From positions 744,001-808,000 of the forward strand of contig NZ_LBHJ01000004.1 of NCBI RefSeq assembly GCF_001006305.1: 64,000 nt of DNA, in the 5' to 3' direction. A model generated the notes under the pieces. That model saw nothing but the letters and a program-made list of their open reading frames with translations, had not been told where the DNA came from and did no database searches. Both the position numbers and the translations under genes were made by a program. Of the stretch, positions 17,001-28,560 are shown piece by piece. This DNA is from Silvibacterium bohemicum. GTDB taxonomy: Bacteria; Acidobacteriota; Terriglobia; Terriglobales; Acidobacteriaceae. How positions within the stretch are numbered: position 1 is the first letter of the stretch; each line of letters starts with the position of its first letter.

Positions 17001-18452
17001 ATGGCGCAGTCGCAGTCCGGGAACCATAAGCAATATTTTTTCGATAAGTTCGGTCTCACCGAGCGGGTGCTCGAACGCTGCCTGGGCGAGGCTCTTTCCG
17101 CCGGCGGAGATTATGCCGATCTCTATTTCGAATCAGTAGCTTCCACCTCGATTGGGCTGGATGAGTCGCTGGTCAAGTCGGCCAGCCACGGAGTCAGCGC
17201 AGGCTGCGGAATCCGTGTTGTGAGCGGCGAGCGCACCGGCTACGCTTATACCGATAACCTGTCCGCCGACCGACTGCTGCATGCGGCCAAGACGGCCGCC
17301 CTGATCGCCAGCGGACCCGCCAAGCAGCCCGTTGTCGGCTTCAAGGAGACGGTAGCAGCGCCCAGCCTCTACCCCGCTCCAGCGTTCGACATGGACACCG
17401 ATCTCTCCGCGAAATTGGACCTCGTTACGCGCGCGGATCGCACTGCCCGCGCATTCGACACACGGGTGACCCAGGTTCGCGCCGGCTATTCCGATGAGCT
17501 GCGCCGCATCCTCATCGCCGCCTCGGACGGCACCTTTGCGAGCGACACCCAGCCTCTGGCCCGGCTCAACGTCTTTGTGCTGGCCAAGGAAGCGGATCGG
17601 ACCTCCAAGGGCACCTCGGGCGGAGGCGGCCGCGTCGAAATCGATTTCTTCCAGACCGAAAAAACCCCGGAGCATTTTGCCCGGGAGGCCGCCCGGCAGG
17701 CCATTCTCCAACTGGGTGCGATTGCGGCTCCGGCCGGCGAGATGGAAGTGGTGCTCGGCCCGGGCTGGCCCGGAGTTTTACTGCATGAGGCGGTGGGACA
17801 TGGCCTCGAAGCCGATTTCAACCGCAAGAAGACCTCAGCCTTTGCTGGCTTGATAGGGAGATCGGTAGCCAGCTCTAAGGTCACGGTCGTCGATAATGGA
17901 ACCATGCCCGGCCGTCGCGGCTCGCTTCATGTGGACGACGAGGGCTCAGCAACCCAGGAGACGGTACTCATCGAGAACGGCATTCTCAAGGGATATCTCA
18001 GCGACAAGCTTTCCGCGCGGCTCATGAACATGCCTCATACCGGCAACGGCCGCCGCGAAAGCTACCAGCAGATCCCCATGCCGCGCATGACCAACACTTA
18101 TATGCTGGCCGGCGAGGACGCTCCCGAAGACATTATCCGCAGCGTAAAACGTGGCCTGTATGCGGTGAACTTCGGCGGCGGGTCGGTGGACATCACCAGC
18201 GGCAAATTTGTTTTTTCGGCCAGCGAAGCCTACCTCATCGAGGACGGCAAAGTAACCGCCCCGGTGCGCGACGCGACGCTGATCGGCAATGGTCCGGAGG
18301 CTCTGAAGTATGTCTCCATGGTAGGCAACGACCTTGCGCTGGATGAAGGCGTTGGGACCTGCGGCAAAGATGGACAAAGCGTTCCAGTAGGCGTCGGTAT
18401 GCCGACAATCAAACTGGATCGCATGACGGTGGGCGGCACTGGCAGCAGATAA
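17001..18452 (+). CDS. tldD: TldD metallopeptidase subunit
   Basis: Catalytic half of the TldD/TldE (PmbA) cytosolic zinc protease, which degrades unfolded peptides and in enterobacteria matures microcin B17 and destroys the CcdA antitoxin. 483 residues. The zinc site HExxxH is H262-E263-AVG-H267 (HEAVGHG), and the C-terminal Cys (GTCGKDGQ) that completes the site is present. An upstream GTG at 16995 is in frame. PmbA is encoded 456 bases downstream, with a zinc-ribbon gene between them. Confidence 0.94.
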   Translation: MAQSQSGNHKQYFFDKFGLTERVLERCLGEALSAGGDYADLYFESVASTSIGLDESLVKSASHGVSAGCGIRVVSGERTGYAYTDNLSADRLLHAAKTAALIASGPAKQPVVGFKETVAAPSLYPAPAFDMDTDLSAKLDLVTRADRTARAFDTRVTQVRAGYSDELRRILIAASDGTFASDTQPLARLNVFVLAKEADRTSKGTSGGGGRVEIDFFQTEKTPEHFAREAARQAILQLGAIAAPAGEMEVVLGPGWPGVLLHEAVGHGLEADFNRKKTSAFAGLIGRSVASSKVTVVDNGTMPGRRGSLHVDDEGSATQETVLIENGILKGYLSDKLSARLMNMPHTGNGRRESYQQIPMPRMTNTYMLAGEDAPEDIIRSVKRGLYAVNFGGGSVDITSGKFVFSASEAYLIEDGKVTAPVRDATLIGNGPEALKYVSMVGNDLALDEGVGTCGKDGQSVPVGVGMPTIKLDRMTVGGTGSR

Positions 18453-18472
18453 TTAAACAGGAGACACAGATT

Positions 18473-18739
18473 ATGGATGTTGTCGGAATTAAGAGACATT
18501 TCACTACGCCCGAAGGCACGCGTATTTATGACTGGGAAACGATCTCGGTTTTTGAGGCCCTCAAGCTGGCCGAGCCAATGTTGCGCTGCTCAGAGTGCCA
18601 CGGCGCCGTGCGCCTCTATCGCGCCGCTCCCGATGGAAGCACTGCATCGCGCGCCGAGCATCGCAAGCGGAACCCCGGCTGCTCGCTCGACGAACGCTTC
18701 GACGGCACCAAGAAGATGGCAGAACTGGCAATCGTCTAA
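18473..18739 (+). CDS. Small zinc-ribbon-like protein between tldD and pmbA
   Basis: 88 residues. A probable zinc site is formed by C39 and C42 (RCSECHG), H63 (EHRKRN) and C70 (PGCSLDERF). I know this CxxCHG...EH...GCSL pattern from small hypothetical proteins of several phyla but cannot name a function. Starts 20 bases after the tldD stop with an AGGAG site, so it is likely co-transcribed with tldD and perhaps pmbA. There is no sign of a peptide precursor (no leader or core pattern). Confidence 0.75.
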   Translation: MDVVGIKRHFTTPEGTRIYDWETISVFEALKLAEPMLRCSECHGAVRLYRAAPDGSTASRAEHRKRNPGCSLDERFDGTKKMAELAIV

Positions 18740-18800
18740 GCGGCTTTTGATTGACGGCTCATGGCCACCCCCTCATGGCCTCATGGGACGTTTCTGAAGG

Positions 18801-18820
18801 GTACCGGCTTTCGCCGGTAC
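18801..18820. repeat. Intergenic hairpin between zinc-ribbon gene and pmbA
   Basis: Perfect 8-bp stem gtaccggc / gccggtac with a tttc loop (18801-18808 with 18813-18820), no T run after it. It resembles short extragenic palindromes rather than a terminator. Confidence 0.5.
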
Positions 18821-18908
18821 GCACGATTGCGGCTTCGGCCGCCAAGAGTTAGCTGCGGCCTCCGCACGAAAATTCCAACCTCCAGCCCCAATAGCGAACG
18901 ATGGCGCA

Positions 18909-20291
18909 ATGACCACCTTGATTGATAGCAAGACCGACCTGAAACAGCTGGCTGCCCACATCGTAGAAAAAGCAGTGAAGGCGGGCGCGAGCGACGCCGA
19001 GGTAACCATTCGCGAGGGCGATGAGTTCTCCACCCTGGTGCGCATGGGCGAGGTGGAGACGCTGAAGGAGTCCGGTTCGCGAGGCATGGGGCTGCGCGTG
19101 CTGATGGCAGCGGACAACGGCTATCGCGTGGCCAGCACCTCCAGCAGCGATTTTTCTACCGAAGGCGTCGAGCATCTGGTCAAAGGGGCGCTCTCGCTGG
19201 CTCGCGTCACCTCGGAAGATCCCTTCGCAGGGCTGGCCGAAGCCGGCGAATTCGGCTCGCTTCCCGGCGACCTCCAGCTTTATCACGAAGACGTCTACTC
19301 GCTGCCGACGGCCGAGCGCATCGACTACGCACGCCGCGCCGAAGCTGCAGCGCTCAGCGCAGACACCCGCATTACCAACTCTGCCGGGGGCAGCTTCGAC
19401 GCCTCAACCGGACGCAAGATTTTCGCCAACTCCAGAGGCTTTACCGGCGAATACCAGGCCTCCTCGTGCTCCGTCTCCTGCAGTCCGATTGCGTTGGGCA
19501 AGAGCGGCGAGATGCAGCGCGATTACTGGTACACCTACGCTCGTTCGCTGGCCAGGCTGGCCTCGCCCGAATCGGTAGGCATCGAAGCCGCGCGCCGGAC
19601 TCTGCGCCGTCTCGATGGCCGCCGCGTCAAGACCCAACAAGTGCCGCTGGTCTTCGCCCCGGAGATCGCGCGTTCACTGATCGGAGCCATCTTCGACGCG
19701 GCCAGCGGCGATAGCATCTATCGCGGCGCATCCTTTTTCACAGGGAAGCTCGGGGAACAGGTTGCGGCGGAAGCCATCACCGTGATCGACGACGGCACCA
19801 TGGTCGGCGGCTTCGGAACATCGCCTTTCGATGGCGAAGGACTACCCTCTCGCCGTACGGTGATCGTCGAACGCGGGGTGCTCTCAAACTATCTGCTCAA
19901 CACCTACACTGGCCGCAAGCTGGGCATGAAGAGTACGGGCAACGCCTCGCGGGGACTGGCGGGCAATCCCGGCACCGGCGCAGGAAATGTCTATCTCGCG
20001 GCAGGCGAGCAGACGCCGGAAGAGATTCTGCGCTCGGTCTCATCCGGCCTTTACGTCACGGAACTGATCGGCCAGGGCGTGAACATGGTTACGGGCGATT
20101 ATTCGCGGGGAGCATCCGGCCTATGGATCGAGAATGGCGAACTGACCTATCCTGTGCAGGAGATCACCATCGCTGGCAACCTGAAAGAGATGTTCCGCAA
20201 CATCACCTCCATCGGGAACGACCTGGTATTCCGAGGATCGGTGGCGTCGCCGACTTTGCGTGTGGACGGCATGACCATCGCCGGGGAGTAA
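18909..20291 (+). CDS. pmbA: TldE/PmbA partner subunit of TldD protease
   Basis: Non-catalytic partner that forms the heterodimeric TldD/TldE protease. 460 residues with the family layout: DAEVTIREGDEFSTLVR near the start, PLVFAPEIARSLIG in the middle, and the C-terminal TEL(I)GQGVNMVTGDYSRGA block. The HExxxH motif of TldD is absent, as expected. Separated from the zinc-ribbon gene by 169 bases with small hairpins, so a separate promoter is possible. Confidence 0.92.
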   Translation: MTTLIDSKTDLKQLAAHIVEKAVKAGASDAEVTIREGDEFSTLVRMGEVETLKESGSRGMGLRVLMAADNGYRVASTSSSDFSTEGVEHLVKGALSLARVTSEDPFAGLAEAGEFGSLPGDLQLYHEDVYSLPTAERIDYARRAEAAALSADTRITNSAGGSFDASTGRKIFANSRGFTGEYQASSCSVSCSPIALGKSGEMQRDYWYTYARSLARLASPESVGIEAARRTLRRLDGRRVKTQQVPLVFAPEIARSLIGAIFDAASGDSIYRGASFFTGKLGEQVAAEAITVIDDGTMVGGFGTSPFDGEGLPSRRTVIVERGVLSNYLLNTYTGRKLGMKSTGNASRGLAGNPGTGAGNVYLAAGEQTPEEILRSVSSGLYVTELIGQGVNMVTGDYSRGASGLWIENGELTYPVQEITIAGNLKEMFRNITSIGNDLVFRGSVASPTLRVDGMTIAGE

Positions 20292-20318
20292 ACAGGGTGT
20301 CTTGTAGGATGAACCGGC

Positions 20319-21590
20319 GTGCTCTCCAGCTCTCTTAACTTCGATCCGGCCAATCCGTCCTGGAGCGATATCCCCGCGCAGGCGGGAATCTTTGCCCTCT
20401 TCGCAGCGGACGCGCGCTCCGAGCCATACCTGAGCCGCACCCCCAACCTGCGAAAGCGGCTGCGCCGCCTGCTCGATCCCCGACCCGCATCCAAGCCGGA
20501 GCAGTCAAAGCGCCTCCGTCTGGCGCAAAGCGTCGCCCGCATCGAATACACGCTCACGGGCTCTGATTTCGAGGCGTGGCTGCTGCTCTACCATGCCTCG
20601 TTCACCGCCTTCGGCGAGCGGGCGCGCAAGCGCCTGCACCTCAAGCCGCCTATCTTCCTGCGCATGACGATGGAGAACGCGTATCCCCGGGTCTGTGTGA
20701 CCAACCGCATCGCGAAATCTGCGGAAAACGATCTCTTCGGGCCGTTTCCCTCCCGCAACGCGTCCGAGAGCTTTCTCGAATCGACGCTGAATCTCTTCGA
20801 GCTGCGCCGATGCACAGACGATCTCCACCCCGATCCTGATTTTCCCGGCTGCGTGTATTCGGAGATGAAGAAGTGCATGGCCCCCTGCTTCAAGGGCTGC
20901 AGCGATGAGCGCTATACGCAGGAGGCCGCCGCCGTGCATGCATTTCTGGCCACGCACGGCCAGAGCCTGATCACCGATCTGACCCGGCAACGTGACGCCG
21001 CCTCCGCGGATCTCGATTTCGAGCGCGCCGCCGAGATTCACTTGCGACTGGCAAAAGTGGAGACCGCCATTACCGGCATTTCTCCGGCCGTACATCCTCT
21101 CGCGGAGTTGAATGGGGTGATCGTGCAGCCAGCGGTGAACACGGCCAACGAGGGGGAGTGGGTTTCTCTGTTCCTGCTGGCCAAGGGATGCCTGAGCGGC
21201 CCGGTTCCCTATTCCGTCGCAGGTATGCGCCACCACAACGAGCACTCGGGATCGTCCTCGCTCTTCGCCCAGCCGGTCGCGGTCGAGGCGGTGCCCCTCC
21301 AGGAGGGCGGCGCCCCGGCGGTCCAGCTTGCTTCTCGAGACACCTTAGAAGCCCGGTTGGATGAGGTTCTGGGGAGCCTGCGCAGCCGCACAGCCGAAAA
21401 CCGGGGAGGTCCGCAGACCGTCGCCGATCATCTATGCCTCTTCAGCCGCTGGTATTATCGCCCGCAGGCTAGGCGCATTGGAGAAGTGTGTTTCGCCGAG
21501 CCCGGTGGAGAGATTCCGAAAAGGCCGCTGCTACGCGCCATTTCGCGGGTTTACCGGCAGGGGCTAACCCCGTTGGTGCCGGAATCGTAA
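20319..21590 (+). CDS. UvrC-like protein, short form with degenerate GIY-YIG site
   Basis: 423 residues resembling the first half of excision nuclease subunit UvrC. The N-terminal GIY-YIG module is altered: GIF for GIY and YLS for YIG, though the downstream Arg (NLRKRLRRL) and a Glu (DFEAWLLLYH) remain. The Cys-rich KKCMAPCFKGC segment and the UvrB-binding helix pair (DLDFERAAEIHLRLAKVE, about 231-248) are kept. The C-terminal RNase H-like nuclease and HhH domains of true UvrC are missing. It may act like Cho or as an accessory factor. GTG start with AGGA about 9 bases upstream. Confidence 0.75.
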   Translation: MLSSSLNFDPANPSWSDIPAQAGIFALFAADARSEPYLSRTPNLRKRLRRLLDPRPASKPEQSKRLRLAQSVARIEYTLTGSDFEAWLLLYHASFTAFGERARKRLHLKPPIFLRMTMENAYPRVCVTNRIAKSAENDLFGPFPSRNASESFLESTLNLFELRRCTDDLHPDPDFPGCVYSEMKKCMAPCFKGCSDERYTQEAAAVHAFLATHGQSLITDLTRQRDAASADLDFERAAEIHLRLAKVETAITGISPAVHPLAELNGVIVQPAVNTANEGEWVSLFLLAKGCLSGPVPYSVAGMRHHNEHSGSSSLFAQPVAVEAVPLQEGGAPAVQLASRDTLEARLDEVLGSLRSRTAENRGGPQTVADHLCLFSRWYYRPQARRIGEVCFAEPGGEIPKRPLLRAISRVYRQGLTPLVPES

Positions 21591-21593
21591 CGA

Positions 21594-21803
21594 CTACGGC
21601 TGGACGCCCTGTTCAAATTCGCGGGCGATTTCCTGAACGGTCGTTGCTTGCAGCCACCGATGCCGTTCACGCGTGTAGTCTCCACTCCCTGCCCGGTAGA
21701 CCCGGAGGAATCGCGCGAGGCCGTCAACGCCGAATTCCCGGCAAAGGAGGTGCAATGCATGGCGCTCGAATTGCTCATCCGTCATCTGGTCGAGAGTAAT
21801 CAT
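21594..21803 (-). CDS. Small partner of PIN-domain protein (putative antitoxin)
   Basis: 69 residues, helical and charged, with the pattern TLDQMTDEQFERHALHLL then GVDGLARFL and GSGDYTRERHRWL. This small family is often found next to PIN-domain genes in soil bacteria and cyanobacteria. Its ATG (21803) overlaps the PIN stop (21800-21802) by 4 bases, so translation is probably coupled. The toxin-first order is the reverse of classic VapBC. Antitoxin activity is inferred from pairing only. Confidence 0.7.
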   Translation of the reverse strand: MITLDQMTDEQFERHALHLLCREFGVDGLARFLRVYRAGSGDYTRERHRWLQATTVQEIAREFEQGVQP

Positions 21804-22246
21804 GGCAGCGCTACCTTCAACCATTTTATCGGATTCGCCACCGCAACTCTCGGTTTTCCGAGACCGCGCGCGACCTGACGGAGAAACCGATCATCGGTAG
21901 TCAACAGAACATCCACGTGCGCATCCTCGGCGCAAGCGAGGTGCAGGGCGTCGAAAGCTCCAAATCCAAGTGCTTCGAGCGTTTCCGCGCGCTCGATGAT
22001 GGCAGGGCTGACTGTCAAAATCTCTTGAGCAAACGAGAGTAATGCCAAGGCGTCCTGCCTTTTATCGCGATCAGGATTTCTTTTTATCTCGGATTTAAGA
22101 ACGACACTCGCCACCCAGAAAACCTGACCTTGCTGTATCCCATGGAAAATTGCCTGGACGGCCTCAGCTTCGTTGCGAATTCTTAGCTGACTTTGATCGT
22201 CCGTGAGCCGATTTAAGGCGCAGGCATCCAGGTAAATCTTTCGCAC
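21800..22246 (-). CDS. PIN-domain protein (putative VapC-like ribonuclease toxin)
   Basis: 148 residues forming one PIN domain. Acidic residues expected to bind Mg are visible: D7 (IYLDACALN), E53 (VLKSEI), D99 (GAFDALHLA) and D118-D119 (TTDDRF). PIN toxins cut tRNA or rRNA. First gene of a two-gene minus-strand unit with a 4-base ATGA overlap to the small partner. Confidence 0.82.
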   Translation of the reverse strand: MRKIYLDACALNRLTDDQSQLRIRNEAEAVQAIFHGIQQGQVFWVASVVLKSEIKRNPDRDKRQDALALLSFAQEILTVSPAIIERAETLEALGFGAFDALHLACAEDAHVDVLLTTDDRFLRQVARGLGKPRVAVANPIKWLKVALP

Positions 22247-22363
22247 ACTCTCTCCCTTGCAAGCACCGTCCTCTGGGGAAGAGTAGGCACGGCCTTTACC
22301 GATAGCAAATACTTATTCCGCGATGCCGCAGTTTTCACAGGCGGCTGCTAAACTTGTGTCATC

Positions 22364-23071
22364 TTGGTTGAGCTTCTTCCATCCATTCTGTCCGCGGACT
22401 TTGCCCGTTTGGGCGAAGAAGTCCAGGCCGCCGAGCGCGGCGGTGGCACGGTTATCCATGTCGATGTGATGGATGGCCATTTCGTGCCCAATCTCACGCT
22501 CGGACCTCCCGTGGTCAAGTCGTTGCGCAGGGTCACTCACCTGCCGCTCGACTGCCACATGATGATCGAGAATCCCGACGACTTCGTTGAGGCGTTTGCC
22601 GATGCCGGCGCCAATTGGATGAGCGTTCATTACGAGGCCTGCCGCCATCTGCACCGCACTTTGGAGCTGATCGCGCATCACGGCATGCAGCCGGCGGTGG
22701 TCATCAACCCGGCCACCGAGGTCGACCTGCTGATTCCTATCCTCGGCATGGTGCATCATGTCCTGGTCATGAGCGTGAACCCCGGATTTGGCGGACAGAG
22801 CTTCATCCCCTATTCGCTCAATAAGATCCGGCGGCTTAAAGAACTTCGCCAGGAATTGGGCCTGAGCTATAGGATTGAAGTAGATGGCGGCGTCGCTCAC
22901 GACACCATAGCCTTGGTCGTCGAAGCAGGAGCGGAGCTTCTGGTCGCTGGAAGCGCTGTCTTCTCGGGAGGCAATCCGGAACAGGACGCGCGGGAGCTGC
23001 TCGAAGCGGCGCAATTGGCTGCCGAGCGGATGGAGTCCGATTCACGGATCGCAACCGGCAACCAGTCGTAA
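22364..23071 (+). CDS. rpe: Ribulose-phosphate 3-epimerase
   Basis: Interconverts ribulose-5-phosphate and xylulose-5-phosphate in the pentose phosphate pathway. 235 residues, TIM barrel, with LPSILSADF at the start, HVDVMDGHFVPN (metal His/Asp), MSVNPGFGGQ and EVDGGV (second Asp). The start is unusual: an in-frame stop lies at 22349-22351, and the first usable codon before LPSILSADF is the TTG at 22364; no ribosome site is seen. The last 20 residues are extra compared with short Rpe forms. Confidence 0.92.
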   Translation: MVELLPSILSADFARLGEEVQAAERGGGTVIHVDVMDGHFVPNLTLGPPVVKSLRRVTHLPLDCHMMIENPDDFVEAFADAGANWMSVHYEACRHLHRTLELIAHHGMQPAVVINPATEVDLLIPILGMVHHVLVMSVNPGFGGQSFIPYSLNKIRRLKELRQELGLSYRIEVDGGVAHDTIALVVEAGAELLVAGSAVFSGGNPEQDARELLEAAQLAAERMESDSRIATGNQS

Positions 23072-23108
23072 GCAGCAGGCAAGAGTGTTTTGTGAAGTTT
23101 GAGGTGTT

Positions 23109-24773
23109 ATGAATCGCGTTATTACCCAGATTGCCGTTGTAGGACTGTGCGCAGCGCTCATGCCCCCGGCGTATGCTTTCAGCACCAAAAAGAAGAAACA
23201 GAGCGACCTGTCCTCGAATCCGCTGGCAAATGTGAAATCCAAGCAGCCGGACAAAGAGCTCTTCGACAAAGCCATGCTGGCTCTGAAGAAGGGCAAGTTC
23301 GACGTGGCCCGCCTCGATCTGCAGACTCTCCTGAACACCTACCCGGAAACCGAGTACGCCATGCGCGCCAAGCTGGCCATCGGCGATACCTGGTACCGCG
23401 AGGGCGGGTCGGCGGCTCTGCAGCAAGCTGAGGCCGAATACAAGGACTTCATCACCTTCTTTCCCAACACCCCCGAGGCGGCGGAAGCGCAGATGAAAGT
23501 CGGCGACATCTACTTCCAGCAGATGGACAAGCCGGATCGCGATCCGCAGAATGCCATTCACGCCCAGCAGGAATATCGGACCATGCTGCAGGATTTTCCC
23601 GACTCCCCGCTGATCCCGCGCGCTAAGCAGCGCCTGCGCGAAGTGCAGGAAGTTCTGGCCCAGCGGCAGTTCGAGGTCGGATCTTTCTATGCGTTGCGCG
23701 AGAACACCGGAGCGGCAATCGCCCGCCTGCAGACGGTCGCCGATACTTATCCGCTCTTCAGTCATAGCGACCAGACGCTGATCACGCTCGGCGACCAATA
23801 CGCGACCCAGGCACAGAAGGTCAGCCAGCTGAATATTCCTCCCGGGGCCAAGGCCGAGCTCATCAGGGTCTACAACGATCGGGCCGGCGCAGCCTGGGAG
23901 CGTGTTGTGTTGCGCTATCCCATGGCGCCTCACGTGGAAGATGCCAAGGATCGCCTGATTGCCCTGGGCCGGCCGGTGCCCGAGCCTACGCAGCAGGAGT
24001 TGGCTGAGAGCGAAGCCGAAGAAGGCAGTCGCGTCAATGTGAAGCTCAAGGACCGCGCCCTGCTGATGATCAAACATGGTCCCTCCACCGTGCAATCGGC
24101 GCGCGTGGGCGAACCATTGCTCAGCGATCCGACACCGACGCTTGCTCCCGACGTCAACAAGCAGACGATGGCAACCTTCACGGCAGCGATGAAGGGTGAG
24201 CCAATTCCTGGAATCTCGCCGAAGACCGGCGAAGATTCCACCGCCACAGCAATCAGCCAGGGTACGGCTCCGCCGCGTACCGATCAGCCGGCTCCTGCCC
24301 TCAAATTTGACACTGTTCCCGATGCCGGCGGCTCTCCGGGCAGCACTGTCACCGTTGAAATCCCGAGTGACTCCGCCGCTTCTACCGGCAACGCTGCGGG
24401 ATCGGGTGACGGCGGTAATGCCGGCACTCCGGCAGCCAGCGGGATGGTCGCTCCCAATGCGGTTGCCGCTCCAGGTTCGGCTGCAATCTCCCGGCCGCTC
24501 CACGAAGGCTCTCCGGACGCAGTTGTGACCGCACCTGCATCGACCCCTGCTGTCGCCGGAGTCGGTCCCGTCGAAAACAAGCCGCTGCCGGCAATCGATA
24601 AGCCTGCCGAAGCGCCCAACCAGATCAACGATGCCAAGGGCGGCGGAGCGCAGGTCAACACCGGCGCAACGGCCAGCGGAAAGAAAGCCAAGAAAGCACC
24701 CTACAACTCGAAGGATGAATCTTCGAGCAAGCACAAGAAGAAGAAGGGTCTGGATAAGGTCAACCCCTTCTAA
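23109..24773 (+). CDS. bamD: BamD-like outer-membrane assembly TPR protein with long low-complexity tail
   Basis: 554 residues: signal peptide (cleavage likely after AYA, residue 23), five TPR-like repeats of the BamD/YfiO type (about 48-290), then about 260 residues rich in Ala, Pro, Gly, Ser and Thr and a lysine-rich end. BamD helps BamA fold barrel proteins at the periplasmic face of the outer membrane. Typical BamD is about 245 residues and a lipoprotein; here there is no clear lipobox (the Cys is preceded by Leu) and the tail is extra. Follows rpe by 37 bases; ends in a terminator. Confidence 0.78.
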   Translation: MNRVITQIAVVGLCAALMPPAYAFSTKKKKQSDLSSNPLANVKSKQPDKELFDKAMLALKKGKFDVARLDLQTLLNTYPETEYAMRAKLAIGDTWYREGGSAALQQAEAEYKDFITFFPNTPEAAEAQMKVGDIYFQQMDKPDRDPQNAIHAQQEYRTMLQDFPDSPLIPRAKQRLREVQEVLAQRQFEVGSFYALRENTGAAIARLQTVADTYPLFSHSDQTLITLGDQYATQAQKVSQLNIPPGAKAELIRVYNDRAGAAWERVVLRYPMAPHVEDAKDRLIALGRPVPEPTQQELAESEAEEGSRVNVKLKDRALLMIKHGPSTVQSARVGEPLLSDPTPTLAPDVNKQTMATFTAAMKGEPIPGISPKTGEDSTATAISQGTAPPRTDQPAPALKFDTVPDAGGSPGSTVTVEIPSDSAASTGNAAGSGDGGNAGTPAASGMVAPNAVAAPGSAAISRPLHEGSPDAVVTAPASTPAVAGVGPVENKPLPAIDKPAEAPNQINDAKGGGAQVNTGATASGKKAKKAPYNSKDESSSKHKKKKGLDKVNPF

Positions 24774-24798
24774 CGCGGGGTTGCTCTAATGTTCTGAG

Positions 24799-24820
24799 GG
24801 CCGCCTTCGGGCGGCCTTTT
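24799..24820 (+). terminator. Intrinsic terminator after bamD
   Basis: A 7-bp GC stem (24799-24805 with 24810-24816) with a TTCG tetraloop is followed by four Ts. It lies 26 bases after the bamD stop. Confidence 0.85.
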
Positions 24821-24920
24821 GATTTGAGTCTCAATTGTCGAGACCTGCGCTTTGCACTCGAACCACCCGGCTATACACCCGCCGGAGAATCCTCTATCGT
24901 GAAGAGTTGGACTGTCAGAA

Positions 24921-27665
<2,745 letters not shown>

Positions 27666-27672
27666 AGGCTAT

Positions 27673-28557
27673 ATGGATTGGAAAAGCAAGAAGATTGAAG
27701 CCATCCTGGAGCAGGCATTGGTCGAGGACAAGGCCACCAGCGACGTGACGACCGCCATCACCATCGATCCCGCGCTGCGCGCCTCGGCAACGGTCATTGC
27801 CAAGCAGGATTGCGTCATCTGCGGTCTCGGCTGCATTCCACGCTTTCTCGATATCTACGCGCGCCTCGACAAACGTAACAGTGGCCGTTACGAAGTGGTC
27901 AGCCATCCGGAGATGTTCGACGGCGTGCGAGTGAAGAAAGGCCAGGCCATCGCCGTCATCCGGCACAATGCCCGGGTGATTCTTGCCTGCGAGCGCGTCA
28001 TCCTCAATCTCATTCAGCGCATGAGCGGCATCGCCACCCTCACCCGCCAATATGTAGACGCGGTCTCCGGGACCAAAGCCAAGGTACTCGATACGAGAAA
28101 GACCATCCCCGGACTGCGCGTGCTCGACAAGTATTCCGTTCGCTGCGGCGGCGGAGAAAACCATCGGCTCGATCTCTCCGACGGCATTCTCATCAAGAAC
28201 AATCACATCTCGCTCGGCGGCGGCATCGAGAAGGTTCTGGCGCGGGCACATGAGCTTCGTAAGGCCGGCCAGACCATCGACATCGAGGTCCGCACCTTCG
28301 ACGAGCTGCGCACCGCGCTCGATCACCGCGCCGAGTCGCTGCTGCTCGACAACATGACGCCGGCGGAGATCAAGAAAGCGCTTGCCATTATTGCTGAGCA
28401 CGGTTCGTCCATTCCGACCGAGGCATCGGGCGGAATTCAGCTCGAGAACATCCGGAAATACGCTCTGGCCGGGGTCGATTACATCTCCGTCGGCGCGCTT
28501 ACGCACTCCGCGACTGCCGTCGACCTCAGCATGCGCATCACTGCGGAGATCTACTAA
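27673..28557 (+). CDS. nadC: Nicotinate-nucleotide pyrophosphorylase (carboxylating)
   Basis: Converts quinolinate and PRPP to nicotinate mononucleotide in NAD synthesis. 294 residues with the QPRTase signature RKTIPGLRVLDKYSVRCGGG and the substrate-binding LIKNNHI; the C-terminal TEASGGI...GVDYISVGALTHS is also typical. Lies 7 bases after valS and 3 bases before birA. nadA and nadB are not in the window. Confidence 0.95.
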   Translation: MDWKSKKIEAILEQALVEDKATSDVTTAITIDPALRASATVIAKQDCVICGLGCIPRFLDIYARLDKRNSGRYEVVSHPEMFDGVRVKKGQAIAVIRHNARVILACERVILNLIQRMSGIATLTRQYVDAVSGTKAKVLDTRKTIPGLRVLDKYSVRCGGGENHRLDLSDGILIKNNHISLGGGIEKVLARAHELRKAGQTIDIEVRTFDELRTALDHRAESLLLDNMTPAEIKKALAIIAEHGSSIPTEASGGIQLENIRKYALAGVDYISVGALTHSATAVDLSMRITAEIY

Positions 28558-28560
28558 AGC

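Noticed and set aside
16748-20291. RiPP (peptide natural product) cluster made of tldD/pmbA and the His-rich peptide
   Set aside because: The peptide has a Sec signal rather than a RiPP leader, and no modifying enzymes are nearby; TldD/PmbA are common housekeeping proteins.
22836-24734. 632-residue minus-strand frame opposite rpe and bamD
   Set aside because: Antisense shadow of two well-supported genes; composition is Arg/Gly/Leu-rich with no domain.
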